Shown: positions 1 through 8,009 of the stretch, one piece after another | How the letters are laid out: each line of letters opens with the position of its first letter | Position numbering within the stretch: position 1 is the stretch's first letter | Assembly (NCBI GenBank): GCA_017454005.1 | Contig: JAFTDU010000043.1 | Coordinates: 1-41,707, forward strand | Length of the DNA: 41,707 nt | Origin: Desulfovibrionaceae bacterium | Lineage (GTDB): Bacteria > Desulfobacterota > Desulfovibrionia > Desulfovibrionales > Desulfovibrionaceae | Direction: 5' to 3' | Notes under the pieces: model-generated | What the model was told of the DNA's origin: nothing | The model's database searches: none | Seen by the model: the letters and a program-made list of their open reading frames with translations, nothing else | Translations under genes and position numbers: made by a program

Positions 1-345
1 ATAAGAGGTATGAAACATGAAAGTAAAATTAGTTGATCAGAGGTCAAATGTTTTATTTCATCAAATTAGAAGTCTAAAATTTTTCTAAAAAAATTTGCAA
101 TCTTTTTTTAGTGTTCAGCAAATTATTTTTGACCGGATCCTAAATGTATTCAGAAAGGTATAGTTATTTACATAATATTGTTTGCATATATAGATATGAA
201 AACTGTGATACAGAGAATGTAAGGATGTCATATAATGTCGAAAATAATTGATTTCGAAAATATAGGTTATTAGTGTTGAAAACAATGAGTGTTTAGCAGG
301 AAAAATCAGTGTTATATTAAATACAGAAAGGTATAAACAAAAACT
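1..345. other. AT-rich flank with no recognisable gene
   Basis: No open frame of convincing protein character is seen on either strand. A 12-bp direct repeat, CAGAAAGGTATA, occurs at 151-162 and again at 324-335, the second copy just upstream of the hairpin that precedes the transposon gene. This stretch may include the left end of the TnpB element, but no left-end hairpin and insertion-site motif could be fixed. Confidence 0.4.
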
Positions 346-380
346 AATTGATGATCTAATTTAAGATTATCAATTTTTTT
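346..380. terminator. Hairpin with T-run upstream of tnpB
   Basis: AATTGATGATCT (346-357) and AGATTATCAATT (364-375) pair with one mismatch around a 6-nt loop, and the T-run continues to 380. An A-run on the left flank (AACAAAAAC) gives the reverse complement a T-rich tail as well, so the structure could terminate in both directions. It may isolate the transposon gene from read-through, or be part of the element's left end. Confidence 0.55.
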
Positions 381-437
381 GTTAGTTATATTTACGGACA
401 ACGTTGAAAATAATAACATAATTTATTGACGAGAAAA

Positions 438-1607
438 ATGCTTAGAGGAGTAAAGATACGACTTCTAACGACTAAGGAGCAGGCAATTCTTTTTTTAAAA
501 AGTGCTGGCACTGCCCGCTGGGCTTACAACTACTTCCTTGATGCTTATGAACAGGCATACAAGGAGGGCAGATATATAAATGAGTGCGAAGTTCGCAAAT
601 ACATCAATAATGTCCTGAAAAAGACAACGCATACATGGCTGAATGAAGTCGGGAGCAATGTCATGAAGCAGGGCGTGAAGGATGCTGCGCTGGCAATTAA
701 AAGATATATTAAGGGTATATCGGGCAAGCCAAAGTTCAAGAGTCGCAAGAATAGCAAAATCAGTTTCTATGTTAATTATGAGAGCCTAAGGCGTACAGTG
801 AATGGTTTTCATGGCGAAAAGATAGGTTTTGTAAAGACTGCGACTGCCCTGCCCAAAATCCCAAAAGACAAGAAATATTCAAACCCTAGGATTTCCTTTG
901 ACGGTAAGTATTGGTACTTGTCTGTTGCTTATGAGGTAGAGCAGGAAAAGGTTGAACTTACAGACGAGAGTCTCGGGATTGACCTTGGTGTGAAGGAACT
1001 GGCTGTCGTTTCCAACCAAGATGCAAGCAGAACAAAGTCTTATAAGAATATCAATAAATCTTGCAAAGTCAGGAAGTTGGAAAAGAAACTTGAGCGAGCT
1101 AAGAGAAGAGCGTCTCGCAAGATGGAAGCCAATATCGAAGACTATGACAAGAAACGCCGTCCGATATGGAAAAGGCCTCTTCGAGAGTGCCGAAACATTC
1201 AAAAGCAGCATAAAGCAATCAAACTTCTTTATAAAAAGCTGACCGACATTCGCAATAACTACCTGCATCAGACTACCACTGAGATAGTGAAAACCAAACC
1301 CTCTCAGATAGTTATGGAAGATTTGAATGTCAAATGCATGATGAAGAACAAGCATCTGGCAGAATCTATTGCCAAGCAGAAGTTCTATGAATTTAAGCGG
1401 CAGCTCAAGTACAAAGCTGAAATGTATGGCATAAAGGTCGTAGAGGTGGACAGATTTTATGCAAGTTCAAAGACTTGTAGCTTATGCGGGCACATCAAGA
1501 AAGATTTGAAACTTTCTGAACGTACCTATATCTGCCCTATATGCCGAGCCAAGCTGAATAGAGATTTTAACGCTGCCATCAACTTAGCAAACTACAAAAC
1601 AGCTTAG
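438..1607 (+). CDS. tnpB: TnpB, IS200/IS605-family RNA-guided nuclease
   Basis: This is a TnpB protein, the transposon-encoded ancestor of Cas12, which uses a right-end RNA to cut DNA next to a transposon-associated motif. From the ATG at 438 it has 389 residues, a normal length. The helix-rich N-terminal half precedes a split RuvC nuclease: GIDLGVKELAV (Asp182), MEDLNV (Glu294) and NRDFNAA (Asp376) supply the three acidic residues. The zinc finger CSLC...CPIC (Cys347, 350, 366, 369) lies between the last two, as is standard. A TTG start at 426 would add four residues, but family members usually begin near the MLRGVKIRL segment. No tnpA transposase lies nearby, so the element is of the IS1341 type and is probably not self-mobile. 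All catalytic residues are present, so nuclease activity is plausible. Confidence 0.93.
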   Translation: MLRGVKIRLLTTKEQAILFLKSAGTARWAYNYFLDAYEQAYKEGRYINECEVRKYINNVLKKTTHTWLNEVGSNVMKQGVKDAALAIKRYIKGISGKPKFKSRKNSKISFYVNYESLRRTVNGFHGEKIGFVKTATALPKIPKDKKYSNPRISFDGKYWYLSVAYEVEQEKVELTDESLGIDLGVKELAVVSNQDASRTKSYKNINKSCKVRKLEKKLERAKRRASRKMEANIEDYDKKRRPIWKRPLRECRNIQKQHKAIKLLYKKLTDIRNNYLHQTTTEIVKTKPSQIVMEDLNVKCMMKNKHLAESIAKQKFYEFKRQLKYKAEMYGIKVVEVDRFYASSKTCSLCGHIKKDLKLSERTYICPICRAKLNRDFNAAINLANYKTA

Positions 1608-1760
1608 AGAATTTTATCTTCATGAAACTCTAGGCATGTACCTATCGCTACTAGATATTTAAGCCTGTTGAGCGTTATACCAAACGAGAGTAGCTTGTTG
1701 CGAAAGCTTCAGCAAAATCGGACGCCATGAAGCAGGAAGATGTTTTGCGAAAAACATCAC
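1590..1760 (+). ncRNA. Probable right-end omega-RNA (reRNA) scaffold of the TnpB element
   Basis: The DNA after the tnpB stop stays structured and conserved-looking instead of turning AT-rich. AGGC (1632-1635) can pair with GCCT (1663-1666), GCTACT (1647-1652) with AGTAGC (1689-1694), and AGCTT (1692-1696) with AAGCT (1704-1708). Some pairings are mutually exclusive or pseudoknot-like, as in known scaffolds. The segment ATGAAGCAGGAAG near 1727-1739 resembles the motif often seen near right ends of TnpB elements. A perfect 8-bp hairpin, GATGTTTT/AAAACATC (1739-1758), may mark the element boundary. The guide would then lie immediately downstream. Both ends of the RNA are estimates. Confidence 0.45.
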
Positions 1761-1783
1761 AGTGTAAATATATATAATTTTAC

Positions 1784-1984
1784 ATGAATTTGTATGTATT
1801 TATCGTAGCGGACACAGTGATTGCGCAAATTCAAACCAAGATGGATACTGTTGGTGCAGATGTACAAACGAAGATGGTGCAATTGCAGGACTTTATGGGG
1901 CAGTATAATGGCTATATGCAAGGCGCAAATTCTGCAATTTCTCAATCCAACCAAACCTTAAGCAGTTTGGCACGTGGTCAATAG
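1784..1984 (+). pseudogene. Orphan 3' gene fragment, possibly from a secretion filament or translocator protein
   Basis: A 66-codon frame begins just past the transposon right end and stops at 1984. From about residue 10 it reads as an amphipathic, Gln/Asn/Ser-rich coiled segment (QLQDFMGQYNGYMQGANS) ending in SLARGQ. No ribosome binding site precedes the ATG, and an in-frame TAA stands at 1775. The best reading is the carboxy-terminal remnant of a longer gene truncated by the TnpB element. The helical, Gln-rich character recalls the C-termini of type III secretion filament or translocator proteins (EspA/SseB-like). That assignment is weak, and nothing else of such a system is present here. 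No matching N-terminal half was found upstream of the element. Confidence 0.35.
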
Positions 1985-2141
1985 GCGCCTTCATAGTTCT
2001 GATTTTGCGCATGTGATCATTGTATTGAGACTTTTTTAAACGCAAGCTAATTTAAGACTCGTAAAAGATCTACCATAAAGAGCCTATCCTGATATTATTA
2101 TCAATGCTTATAAATTAGCTTATTTAAAATATATTATACTA

Positions 2142-2179
2142 AAAAAGTCCTCCAAAATATGTAATTTGGAGGACTTTTT
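2142..2179. terminator. Perfect bidirectional intrinsic terminator
   Basis: AAAAAGTCCTCCAAA (2142-2156) and TTTGGAGGACTTTTT (2165-2179) are exact reverse complements around an 8-nt loop. The GC-rich core has A- and T-runs on both sides, so it can stop transcription from either strand. It lies downstream of the plus-strand fragment ending at 1984 and beyond the minus-strand remnant ending at 2428, placing it between convergent units. Confidence 0.9.
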
Positions 2180-2427
2180 GAGTAGATAAGCATTGTGTGA
2201 GTATTGATATGTTTAAACAATCTCTTAACTTAAAACTTACAAATATTTCTGCACACACTTGATCCAAAAAAACTCATCAAGAATTTTCTATAATATCATC
2301 TGTAATTTAAGCTCATATTGATTCTAAATATGTGTAAAGCTGCTTTTTAGCGACATATACTTATGTCTTACGCCTTTTTAAGCACTAAAATATAAAGATT
2401 TCTGCCCAAGATAAAGTTTCTATAATT

Positions 2428-2748
2428 TTAAGAAGAGCAAAATTGGCTCACGCAGCATAGCTTGTTTTCTGTAAGTCTCAAAGTGCAAAGTTCTGCCACA
2501 TCTCTTTTTTTAGGATTCCAAGCAGAAGCATCTAAACAGTAAAGCTTAAAAGAGCTTGGGCCGGCCTCAAAAAAAAGTAAGCTGCCAACTTAAAAACCCA
2601 ACCCATGCCCTTGAAAATTTTTGCATCCAACAAGCTTAAATATAGCCTTATGCCAAAGGCTCTTTGCCTCATGATTCTCTATTCTATCCCTAAAAATTAA
2701 GATCACATGCTCCCCAAAGATTTTTTTCTTGACAGACACCCCACATCT
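2428..2748 (-). pseudogene. Decayed minus-strand gene of unknown function
   Basis: On the minus strand a protein-like reading runs from about 2748 (KKKIFGEHVILIFRDR, then WHKAIFKLVGCKNFQGHG) to an in-frame TAA. After a frame change in a T-rich run it continues as EAGPSSFKLYCLDASAWNPK and RDVAELCTLRLTEN to a stop at 2428. One nonsense codon and one frameshift therefore interrupt an otherwise coherent stretch of roughly 100 residues. I do not recognise the family. The sequence is much less AT-rich than true spacer, which supports a recent coding past. It could share an origin with the remnant at 2844-3112, which lies upstream on the same strand. Confidence 0.4.
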
Positions 2749-2767
2749 AGGCTAAGAGCTCTTCACC

Positions 2768-2791
2768 AAGCCCAAATCGCTACTTGGGCTT
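2768..2791. other. Perfect 8-bp hairpin
   Basis: AAGCCCAA (2768-2775) and TTGGGCTT (2784-2791) pair exactly around an 8-nt loop. There is no long T-run on either side. It sits between the two decayed minus-strand remnants and could be a weak terminator for the upstream one. A TTGACA hexamer lies close by near 2730, but no convincing -10 follows it. Confidence 0.4.
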
Positions 2792-2843
2792 ATATAAATG
2801 TAGCGAGATCAGATTGACTCTGATCTTCTGTGCCCTGATAGTT

Positions 2844-3112
2844 TCAGGGATTGACAATGGCAGGCGTTACCATGATGCCCGAATTGTCTAGCCGTTCCAG
2901 CCCGATCAAGGAACCCTTGAGCTTGTCTCAAAACCTGGGCTGTAAGGTAGGGGTAAACCCATCTGGTGACTCTGCACGACCAGCCAGTCATCTTGTTCTT
3001 TGACATAGATGATTATGTCTTGGCTTGCCTTGAGTGTCTTTTGATGTGTGAGGTTAAGCCTTGATCCTTCCTCCCTCCCTCTTCCTTGATCTTTGGCACT
3101 TTCTAGCCACAT
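2844..3112 (-). pseudogene. Frameshifted small minus-strand gene, function unknown
   Basis: An ATG at 3112 (minus strand) follows a G-rich run that could be a ribosome binding site. It opens a frame containing DIIIYVKEQDDWLVVQSHQ and MGLPLPYSPGFE. At about 2925 the coherent reading moves to another frame, DKLKGSLIGLERLDNSGIMV then TPAIVNP, with a stop at 2844. Joined by a single-base shift, the two parts give roughly 90 residues. The product is not recognised. The gene would be transcribed divergently from the ribosomal operon, so its promoter region overlaps the rpsJ leader side. Confidence 0.4.
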
Positions 3113-3193
3113 TCCCCCACCCTGGTTTATAAAGTTTTTTGGAACGTCTTTTTGTGTTTTAGCTACATAAAATCTTATCTATATGTTTTTTAA

Positions 3194-3306
3194 GAGGATT
3201 CGACCATCCTCGCAGCGAACCGTGGCGCCCACGGTAATGATTCTGTGTTTTAATGTGGCTATGTAACCATAACTATGTAGAGATTTCGACACAGAATCAA
3301 TTTTTT
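3194..3306 (+). promoter_or_regulatory. Structured leader of the S10 operon, three consecutive hairpins
   Basis: Three exact stems lie in a row before rpsJ: GAGGAT/ATCCTC (3194-3211, 6-nt loop), ACCGTGG/CCACGGT (3219-3235, 3-nt loop), and GATTCTGTGT/ACACAGAATC (3239-3298, 40-nt internal segment). The last is followed by a T6 run at 3301-3306 and resembles an attenuator. The rpsJ ribosome binding site begins ten bases later. In Escherichia coli the S10 operon is autoregulated by L4 through a leader hairpin; a comparable role here is inference. Confidence 0.6.
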
Positions 3307-3326
3307 GCAATCCATGGAGATGTCGC

Positions 3327-3644
3327 ATGACAACAGTAGGCAGCGATCGCATTCGCATTAAACTTCGGGCCTATGATTACCGCATTCTTGATAAAGCAGT
3401 GGGCGAAATTGTTGACACTGCCAGGAATACGGGTGCAGGCGTGGCAGGTCCTATTCCTCTGCCCACCAACATTCATAAATACACCATTCAGCGTTCCGTG
3501 CATGTTGACAAAAAGTCACGTGAGCAGTTTGAGATGCGCATTCATAAGCGTTTGATGGACATCCTCGAACCCACGCAGCAGACGGTAGATGCCCTGGGCA
3601 AGCTGTCCCTCCCCGCAGGCGTAGACGTTGAAATCAAGCTCTAG
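3327..3644 (+). CDS. rpsJ: 30S ribosomal protein S10
   Basis: S10 sits in the 30S head and, as NusE, binds NusB and NusG in transcription antitermination. The 105-residue product is full length, with the family hallmarks [14 protein letters not shown] near the start, GPIPLPTNI in the middle and [15 protein letters not shown] near the end. The ATG at 3327 has GGAG at 3316-3319, a 7-nt spacing. It is the first gene of the super-operon and follows the three-hairpin leader, so it would feel any attenuation first. rplC starts 10 bp downstream. Confidence 0.98.
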   Translation: MTTVGSDRIRIKLRAYDYRILDKAVGEIVDTARNTGAGVAGPIPLPTNIHKYTIQRSVHVDKKSREQFEMRIHKRLMDILEPTQQTVDALGKLSLPAGVDVEIKL

Positions 3645-3654
3645 GGAGGAAGTC

Positions 3655-4284
3655 ATGGCAGAAAAAATGGGAATTTTGGGACGCAAACTTGGCATGACCC
3701 GAATCTTTGCAGGTGACGGTCGGGCCGTAGCTGTAACGGTCATTGAAGCTGGCCCCTGTCCAATTACACAGGTCAAAACTGTGGAACATGACGGCTACAA
3801 TGCGTTGCAGATTGGGTTTTTGGCGGCCAAAGAGAAGCATGTGACCAAGCCCATGCAAGGGCATTTCAAACGTGCTGATAAGGGATTGTTCAAGCATTTA
3901 AAAGAAGTGCGTTTAACTGAGGCACCCACCCAAGAATTAGGTCAAGAGCTCACTGTCAGTCTGTTTAATCTGGGCGATGTCGTCAAAGTCACGGGTAAGA
4001 GTTTAGGTAAAGGTTTTCAAGGTCGCATGCGGCGTTGGAACTTTGCAGGCTCCAAAGACACCCATGGTTGTGAAAAAGTCCATCGTAACAATGGTTCTAT
4101 TGGTAACAATACCTTTCCTGGCCATGTCTTCAAAGGACGCAAGATGGCTGGTCATTGGGGCAATGAAACGGTGACTGAGCAAGGTCTTTTGATTGTGGGA
4201 ATCCGTCCTGAAGACAATGTTATTCTGGTCAAAGGCGCGGTGCCAGGTCCCAAGAATGGTCTAGTGTATGTGCGCAAGCAGTAG
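3655..4284 (+). CDS. rplC: 50S ribosomal protein L3
   Basis: L3 is an early-assembly 23S rRNA binding protein whose loop reaches towards the peptidyl transferase centre. The 209-residue product begins [18 protein letters not shown]. The ATG at 3655 is preceded by GGGAGGA at 3644-3650, which decides against an in-frame ATG at 3628 that would overlap rpsJ. The central loop ([18 protein letters not shown]) is typical, but it carries Asn where E. coli L3 has Gln150, the residue methylated by PrmB. That modification therefore seems unlikely here. Confidence 0.97.
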   Translation: MAEKMGILGRKLGMTRIFAGDGRAVAVTVIEAGPCPITQVKTVEHDGYNALQIGFLAAKEKHVTKPMQGHFKRADKGLFKHLKEVRLTEAPTQELGQELTVSLFNLGDVVKVTGKSLGKGFQGRMRRWNFAGSKDTHGCEKVHRNNGSIGNNTFPGHVFKGRKMAGHWGNETVTEQGLLIVGIRPEDNVILVKGAVPGPKNGLVYVRKQ

Positions 4285-4295
4285 TAGGTGAAAAG

Positions 4296-4928
4296 ATGGC
4301 AACCGTAAAAGTATATGATCAGCAAAAACAGGAAAGCGGCGAGTTGCAGTTGCCTCCTGAGATCTTCGAAGTAGAGGTCAAACCAGAGGTGGTGCACTTG
4401 GTAGTCCGGGCGCAGCTAGCCGCAAGACGGGCTGGCACCCACAGTGCAAAGACCCGTGCCTATGTCTCAGGTGGTGGCTCCAAGCCTTGGAAGCAAAAGG
4501 GCACGGGCCGTGCCCGTTCTGGTTCCAACCGCTCCCCCGTGTGGCGCGGTGGTGCCATTGTGTTTGGGCCAACCCCCCGCAGTTATGTCTTTAAGGTCAA
4601 CCGCAAGGTCAGACAAAAGGCCTTAGCCATGGCGCTCTCAGCCAGGGTTTCCGAAGACAAATTAATGGTACTTAAAGGTATTGAATTACCTGAGGCCAAG
4701 ACCAAACACTTTGCTAAGATGCTTAAACAGCTTGAATTATCCAATGCCTTATTTGTTTTGCCCAAAGAGAGTGCAAGTGTTGAACGTGCTGCCCACAATT
4801 TGCAAAGCATTAAGGTCATTACAGCTGATAAGCTCAATGTGTTGGATGTTGTTACATATAAAGAGCTTGTGCTGTTAGAGCCAACTGTGGGGCTTGTGAC
4901 ACAGCGTTTTGCATCCAAGGAGGCCTAA
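4296..4928 (+). CDS. rplD: 50S ribosomal protein L4
   Basis: L4 binds 23S rRNA domain I, and its long loop lines the exit-tunnel constriction. The 210-residue product contains that loop (GGGSKPWKQKGTGRARSG, then SPVWRGGAIVFGP), rich in Gly, Arg and Lys. In E. coli L4 also represses its own operon and binds RNase E; the structured leader at 3194-3306 makes autoregulation worth considering here. The gene lies 11 bp after rplC, and its last codons contain the AAGGAGG ribosome binding site of rplW. Confidence 0.97.
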   Translation: MATVKVYDQQKQESGELQLPPEIFEVEVKPEVVHLVVRAQLAARRAGTHSAKTRAYVSGGGSKPWKQKGTGRARSGSNRSPVWRGGAIVFGPTPRSYVFKVNRKVRQKALAMALSARVSEDKLMVLKGIELPEAKTKHFAKMLKQLELSNALFVLPKESASVERAAHNLQSIKVITADKLNVLDVVTYKELVLLEPTVGLVTQRFASKEA

Positions 4929-4934
4929 TTCACT

Positions 4935-5225
4935 ATGGAATTAACTGCTGTGCTCCTCAAACCACTTTCCACAGAGAAAGTCAGTAGATTGAAAAAAGAC
5001 CATAATCGTTATGGTTTTAAGGTGCATCCCAACGCCAATAAAATTGAAATCAAGCAAGCTGTGGAAATGCAGTTTGATGTGAAAGTCGTGGATGTGACGG
5101 TTGTGCGCAAACGCCCGCGGACTATCACCCGCCAAGGCCGGATTGCTGGGCAAAAAGCTGGCTACAAAAAGGCCTATGTGACCTTGTCGCGTGCGGATTC
5201 AATCGCTGGGCTGGAGGGAGTGTAA
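4935..5225 (+). CDS. rplW: 50S ribosomal protein L23
   Basis: L23 lies at the exit of the peptide tunnel and is the docking site for trigger factor and the signal recognition particle. The 96-residue product is a standard single domain with LLKPLSTEKVSRLK at the start and a basic extension (RKRPRTITRQGRIAGQK) before the C-terminal strand. AAGGAGG at 4917-4923 inside rplD serves its ATG. The intergenic gaps are 6 bp on the left and 3 bp on the right, so it should be translationally coupled to both neighbours. Confidence 0.97.
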   Translation: MELTAVLLKPLSTEKVSRLKKDHNRYGFKVHPNANKIEIKQAVEMQFDVKVVDVTVVRKRPRTITRQGRIAGQKAGYKKAYVTLSRADSIAGLEGV

Positions 5226-5228
5226 ATC

Positions 5229-6077
5229 ATGGCTGTGCGTAAATTAAAACCCACCTCTGCGGGGCGTCGTTTTCAAACCGTCTCTGATTTTGCAGAGATT
5301 ACGCGGACACGCCCTGAGAAAGCCTTAACCTGTGGTTTACCCAAAAAGGCTGGGCGCAATAATTTAGGCCGGGTCACGAGCAGACGGCGTGGTGGCGGTG
5401 TCAAACGTCTCTACCGCTGCATTGATTTTAAGCGCAATAAGGTTGGCATTCCTGCTAAAGTTGCCCATATTGAATATGATCCCAACCGCACAGCTCGCAT
5501 TGCCCTTTTGCACTATGTGGATGGCGAGAAGCGCTACATCTTGGCACCTGTGGGCTTAAATCAGGGCGATATGGTCATGAGTGGGGTGGATAGCCGCACA
5601 GGACAGGTGGCTGACATTAAGCCTGGCAATGCCCTGGAATTATCGCGCATCCCTGTTGGTACTGTGTTGCACAATGTCGAGCTTTTTCCTGGCAAAGGCG
5701 GCCAACTCTGTCGCTCTGCTGGCTCCTATGCGCAACTTGTAGCTAAAGAAGGCAAATTAGCCCTCTTGCGTTTACCAAGTGGTGAAGTACGTCGTGTGCT
5801 TGCCACCTGCATGGCAACCGTTGGTCAAGTTGGCAATGTGCAGCATGAGACCGTGTCTTTAGGTAAGGCTGGCCGCAATCGTTGGCTGAATAGAAGACCC
5901 AAGGTGCGTGGTGTTGCCATGAACCCCATTGACCACCCCTTAGGTGGTGGTGAAGGTCGTAGCTCCGGTGGCCGTCATCCCGTGTCACCTTGGGGTATGC
6001 CCGCCAAAGGCTTTAAGACGCGTGATCCTAATAAGGCTTCCTCACGCATGATTATTAAACGCAGTGGTCAGAAGTAG
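5229..6077 (+). CDS. rplB: 50S ribosomal protein L2
   Basis: L2 is one of the most conserved 50S proteins, needed for subunit association and peptidyl transfer. The 282-residue product is slightly longer than the usual 273-277. The essential loop is intact: [16 protein letters not shown] with His236, matching E. coli His229, followed by [14 protein letters not shown]. The N-terminal half ([18 protein letters not shown]) carries the rRNA-binding basic stretch. It is packed 3 bp after rplW and 8 bp before rpsS. Confidence 0.98.
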   Translation: MAVRKLKPTSAGRRFQTVSDFAEITRTRPEKALTCGLPKKAGRNNLGRVTSRRRGGGVKRLYRCIDFKRNKVGIPAKVAHIEYDPNRTARIALLHYVDGEKRYILAPVGLNQGDMVMSGVDSRTGQVADIKPGNALELSRIPVGTVLHNVELFPGKGGQLCRSAGSYAQLVAKEGKLALLRLPSGEVRRVLATCMATVGQVGNVQHETVSLGKAGRNRWLNRRPKVRGVAMNPIDHPLGGGEGRSSGGRHPVSPWGMPAKGFKTRDPNKASSRMIIKRSGQK

Positions 6078-6085
6078 GAGGGGCT

Positions 6086-6373
6086 ATGCCGAGATCCTTG
6101 AAAAAAGGTCCATTTGTGGATGGACATTTGCTGAAGAAGGTGGATAGCGCCGTGGCCTCTGGCGATCGACGCGTTTTGAAAACGTGGTCCAGACGTTCCA
6201 CGATCCTGCCCGAAATGGTAGGTCTGACCTTTGCTGTACATAATGGAAAGAAGTTTATTCCTGTGTTTGTCACGGAAAATATGGTGGGCCATAAGTTGGG
6301 TGAATTTTCCCCCACAAGAACCTTTCATGGCCATTCTGCAGATTCCAAGGCTAAAACTGCTGCCAAGAAGTAG
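6086..6373 (+). CDS. rpsS: 30S ribosomal protein S19
   Basis: S19 forms a heterodimer with S13 in the 30S head and contacts A-site tRNA and the inter-subunit bridge. The 95-residue product has the diagnostic start [19 protein letters not shown], the [12 protein letters not shown] core and the [16 protein letters not shown] segment. AGGAGGGG immediately upstream is a near-ideal ribosome binding site. The Lys/Ala-rich tail is normal for the family. Confidence 0.98.
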   Translation: MPRSLKKGPFVDGHLLKKVDSAVASGDRRVLKTWSRRSTILPEMVGLTFAVHNGKKFIPVFVTENMVGHKLGEFSPTRTFHGHSADSKAKTAAKK

Positions 6374-6382
6374 GGATGTGTG

Positions 6383-6733
6383 ATGGAAGATCAGCAAAAG
6401 AAGTATAGTACAGCGAAAGCCAGATATCAGCGGGTGTCGCCCAGAAAAACACGTCTTGTGGCCCGAAATATTACTGGTTTAGGCATCGATAAAGCCACTG
6501 AGATCTTACGCTTTACCCCCAATAAAGCGGCCAGGATCCTCCAACGTTTACTGAAAAGTGCCGTTAGTAACGCCGAGAATGCTAGTTTTGATTTAGATGA
6601 AATGATTGTGAAGGAAATTGTGGTTAATGAAGGTCCTTCGTGGAAGCGTTTTATGCCCCGCGCTCAAGGCCGTGCAAGTAAAATTCATAAACGGACCAGT
6701 CACATTACCGTAATACTCTCAGGAGAAAAGTAG
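6383..6733 (+). CDS. rplV: 50S ribosomal protein L22
   Basis: L22 lines the exit tunnel with L4 through a long beta-hairpin, the site of many macrolide-resistance changes. The 116-residue product has the core KARYQRVSPRKTRLVARNI at its start and the hairpin RFMPRAQGRASKIHKRTSHI near its end. A GTG at 6380 directly precedes the ATG at 6383; AGGG at 6372-6375 is better placed for the ATG, so that start was chosen. The gene lies 9 bp after rpsS and 3 bp before rpsC. Confidence 0.97.
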   Translation: MEDQQKKYSTAKARYQRVSPRKTRLVARNITGLGIDKATEILRFTPNKAARILQRLLKSAVSNAENASFDLDEMIVKEIVVNEGPSWKRFMPRAQGRASKIHKRTSHITVILSGEK

Positions 6734-6736
6734 TTT

Positions 6737-7378
6737 ATGGGTCAAAAAGTACATCCGTACGGCTTTCGCTTGGGTTATAATAAGAATTGGCAGTCTCGTT
6801 GGTTCAGCAGTAAAGAATATCCCGCCTTTGTCTATGAAGATAGTAAGATTCGCGCCTATGTTAAGAAACGTCTCTATCAAGCTGGCTTAGCCCGCATTGA
6901 AATTGAACGGGCTGGCGGCAAGGTGCGGTTGATTTTATCCACAGCAAGACCTGGTCTTGTCATTGGCCGCAAAGGTGTGGAAATTGAAAAATTGCGTGTG
7001 GATTTAGCCCAAGAATTCAATCGTGAGTTTTCCATTGAGGTCAATGAAATTAGGCGTCCAGAAGTGGAAGCCCAATTGGTTGCCGAAAATATTGCCCAGC
7101 AATTAGAGCGCCGTGTTGCCTTTAGACGTGCCATGAAGCGCACCGTGTCTTTGGCCCGCAAATCAGGCGGCGAAGGCATTAAAGTTACTTGTGCTGGACG
7201 TTTAGCTGGTGCTGAAATTGCCCGTACCGAATGGTACAGAGATGGTCGCGTGCCCCTACAAACTCTTCGGGCCGATATTGAGTTTGGTTTTGCCGAAGCC
7301 CGCACAACCTATGGTGCCATTGGCATTAAGGTGTGGATTTACAAAGGCGAGATCCTGGATAAAGAGGTCGCACAATAA
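6737..7378 (+). CDS. rpsC: 30S ribosomal protein S3
   Basis: S3 lies at the mRNA entry channel and, with S4 and S5, contributes to mRNA unwinding. The 213-residue product has the family start [18 protein letters not shown], a type II KH domain with its GXXG loop ([17 protein letters not shown]), and the C-terminal S3 domain ([20 protein letters not shown]). Its TAA overlaps the ATG of rplP by one base (TAATG), a hallmark of translational coupling. Confidence 0.98.
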   Translation: MGQKVHPYGFRLGYNKNWQSRWFSSKEYPAFVYEDSKIRAYVKKRLYQAGLARIEIERAGGKVRLILSTARPGLVIGRKGVEIEKLRVDLAQEFNREFSIEVNEIRRPEVEAQLVAENIAQQLERRVAFRRAMKRTVSLARKSGGEGIKVTCAGRLAGAEIARTEWYRDGRVPLQTLRADIEFGFAEARTTYGAIGIKVWIYKGEILDKEVAQ

Positions 7379-7791
7379 TGCTCGCTCCCAAGAAAGTTAA
7401 GTATCGGAAATGGCAAAAAGGGCGCTTACGCGGCTTAGCCACACGCGGTGCCACCCTCGCCTTTGGTGATATTGGTTTGAAAGCTGTACAACATGGCCAA
7501 CTCTCAAGTGAACAGATTGAGGCTGCCCGTATTGCCATGATGCGGCATATTAAACGTGGTGGTAAGGTTTGGATCAGAATCTTCCCAGACCGTCCTGTCA
7601 CTGCTAAACCCCTTGAAACCAGACAAGGTAGTGGTAAAGGTGCACCTGTTGGCTGGGCTGCCCCTGTGAAACCAGGCCGCATTTTGTATGAGATTCGTGG
7701 GGTTGATTTTGCGCTCGCCCGTGAAGCTTTGCGTTTAGCTGCGCACAAGTTGCCCATTAAAACCGAAGTCGTCTTGAAGGAGGGTGTATAA
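7378..7791 (+). CDS. rplP: 50S ribosomal protein L16
   Basis: L16 organises the A-site region of the 50S subunit near the elbow of tRNA and joins late in assembly. The 137-residue product has the usual start [19 protein letters not shown], the [13 protein letters not shown] stretch and a [10 protein letters not shown] loop that varies around the common MGKGKG form. Its start overlaps the rpsC stop and its stop overlaps the rpmC start, each by one base, so the three genes form a coupled triplet. Confidence 0.97.
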   Translation: MLAPKKVKYRKWQKGRLRGLATRGATLAFGDIGLKAVQHGQLSSEQIEAARIAMMRHIKRGGKVWIRIFPDRPVTAKPLETRQGSGKGAPVGWAAPVKPGRILYEIRGVDFALAREALRLAAHKLPIKTEVVLKEGV

Positions 7792-8006
7792 TGGCAGGTG
7801 TGAGTGTTGCCCTCAAGATGGATGCTTTGCGTTCTTTAAGTGTGTCTGAGCTCACCGAAAAGTTAGCTGAAAATCGTCTGGCCTTAGCCCGTGCCAAATT
7901 TGATCACGCTGTGACCAAGTTAGAGCGGACAAGTAATTTGAAAGATTTGCGCAAGAATATTGCGAGGATTTTGACCTTGCTGCAACAGAAAAAAGGGGAG
8001 GCCTAG
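7791..8006 (+). CDS. rpmC: 50S ribosomal protein L29
   Basis: L29 is a small two-helix protein next to L23 at the tunnel exit. The product is 71 residues, a little long because nine residues (MAGVSVALK) precede the normal beginning MDALRSLSVSELTEKLAE. An internal ATG at 7818 would give the standard length of 62, but the ATG at 7791 is favoured by the one-base overlap with rplP and by the GGAGG run just upstream. The C-terminal helix (LKDLRKNIARILTLL) is typical. Confidence 0.92.
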   Translation: MAGVSVALKMDALRSLSVSELTEKLAENRLALARAKFDHAVTKLERTSNLKDLRKNIARILTLLQQKKGEA

Positions 8007-8009
8007 GCC

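Noticed and set aside
879..1355. A 158-codon minus-strand frame inside tnpB
   Set aside because: It lies entirely under the conserved RuvC coding region and has no family features of its own.
2730..2760. A promoter starting with TTGACA upstream of the S10 operon
   Set aside because: The -35 is perfect but no -10 with more than two or three matches follows at 16-18 bp, and the site is 570 bp from rpsJ within decayed coding DNA.
3190..3240. A tRNA-like segment before rpsJ, because of the GATTCGA-like loop
   Set aside because: No acceptor stem, anticodon arm or full T-arm can be drawn; the bases fit the simple hairpins of the leader.
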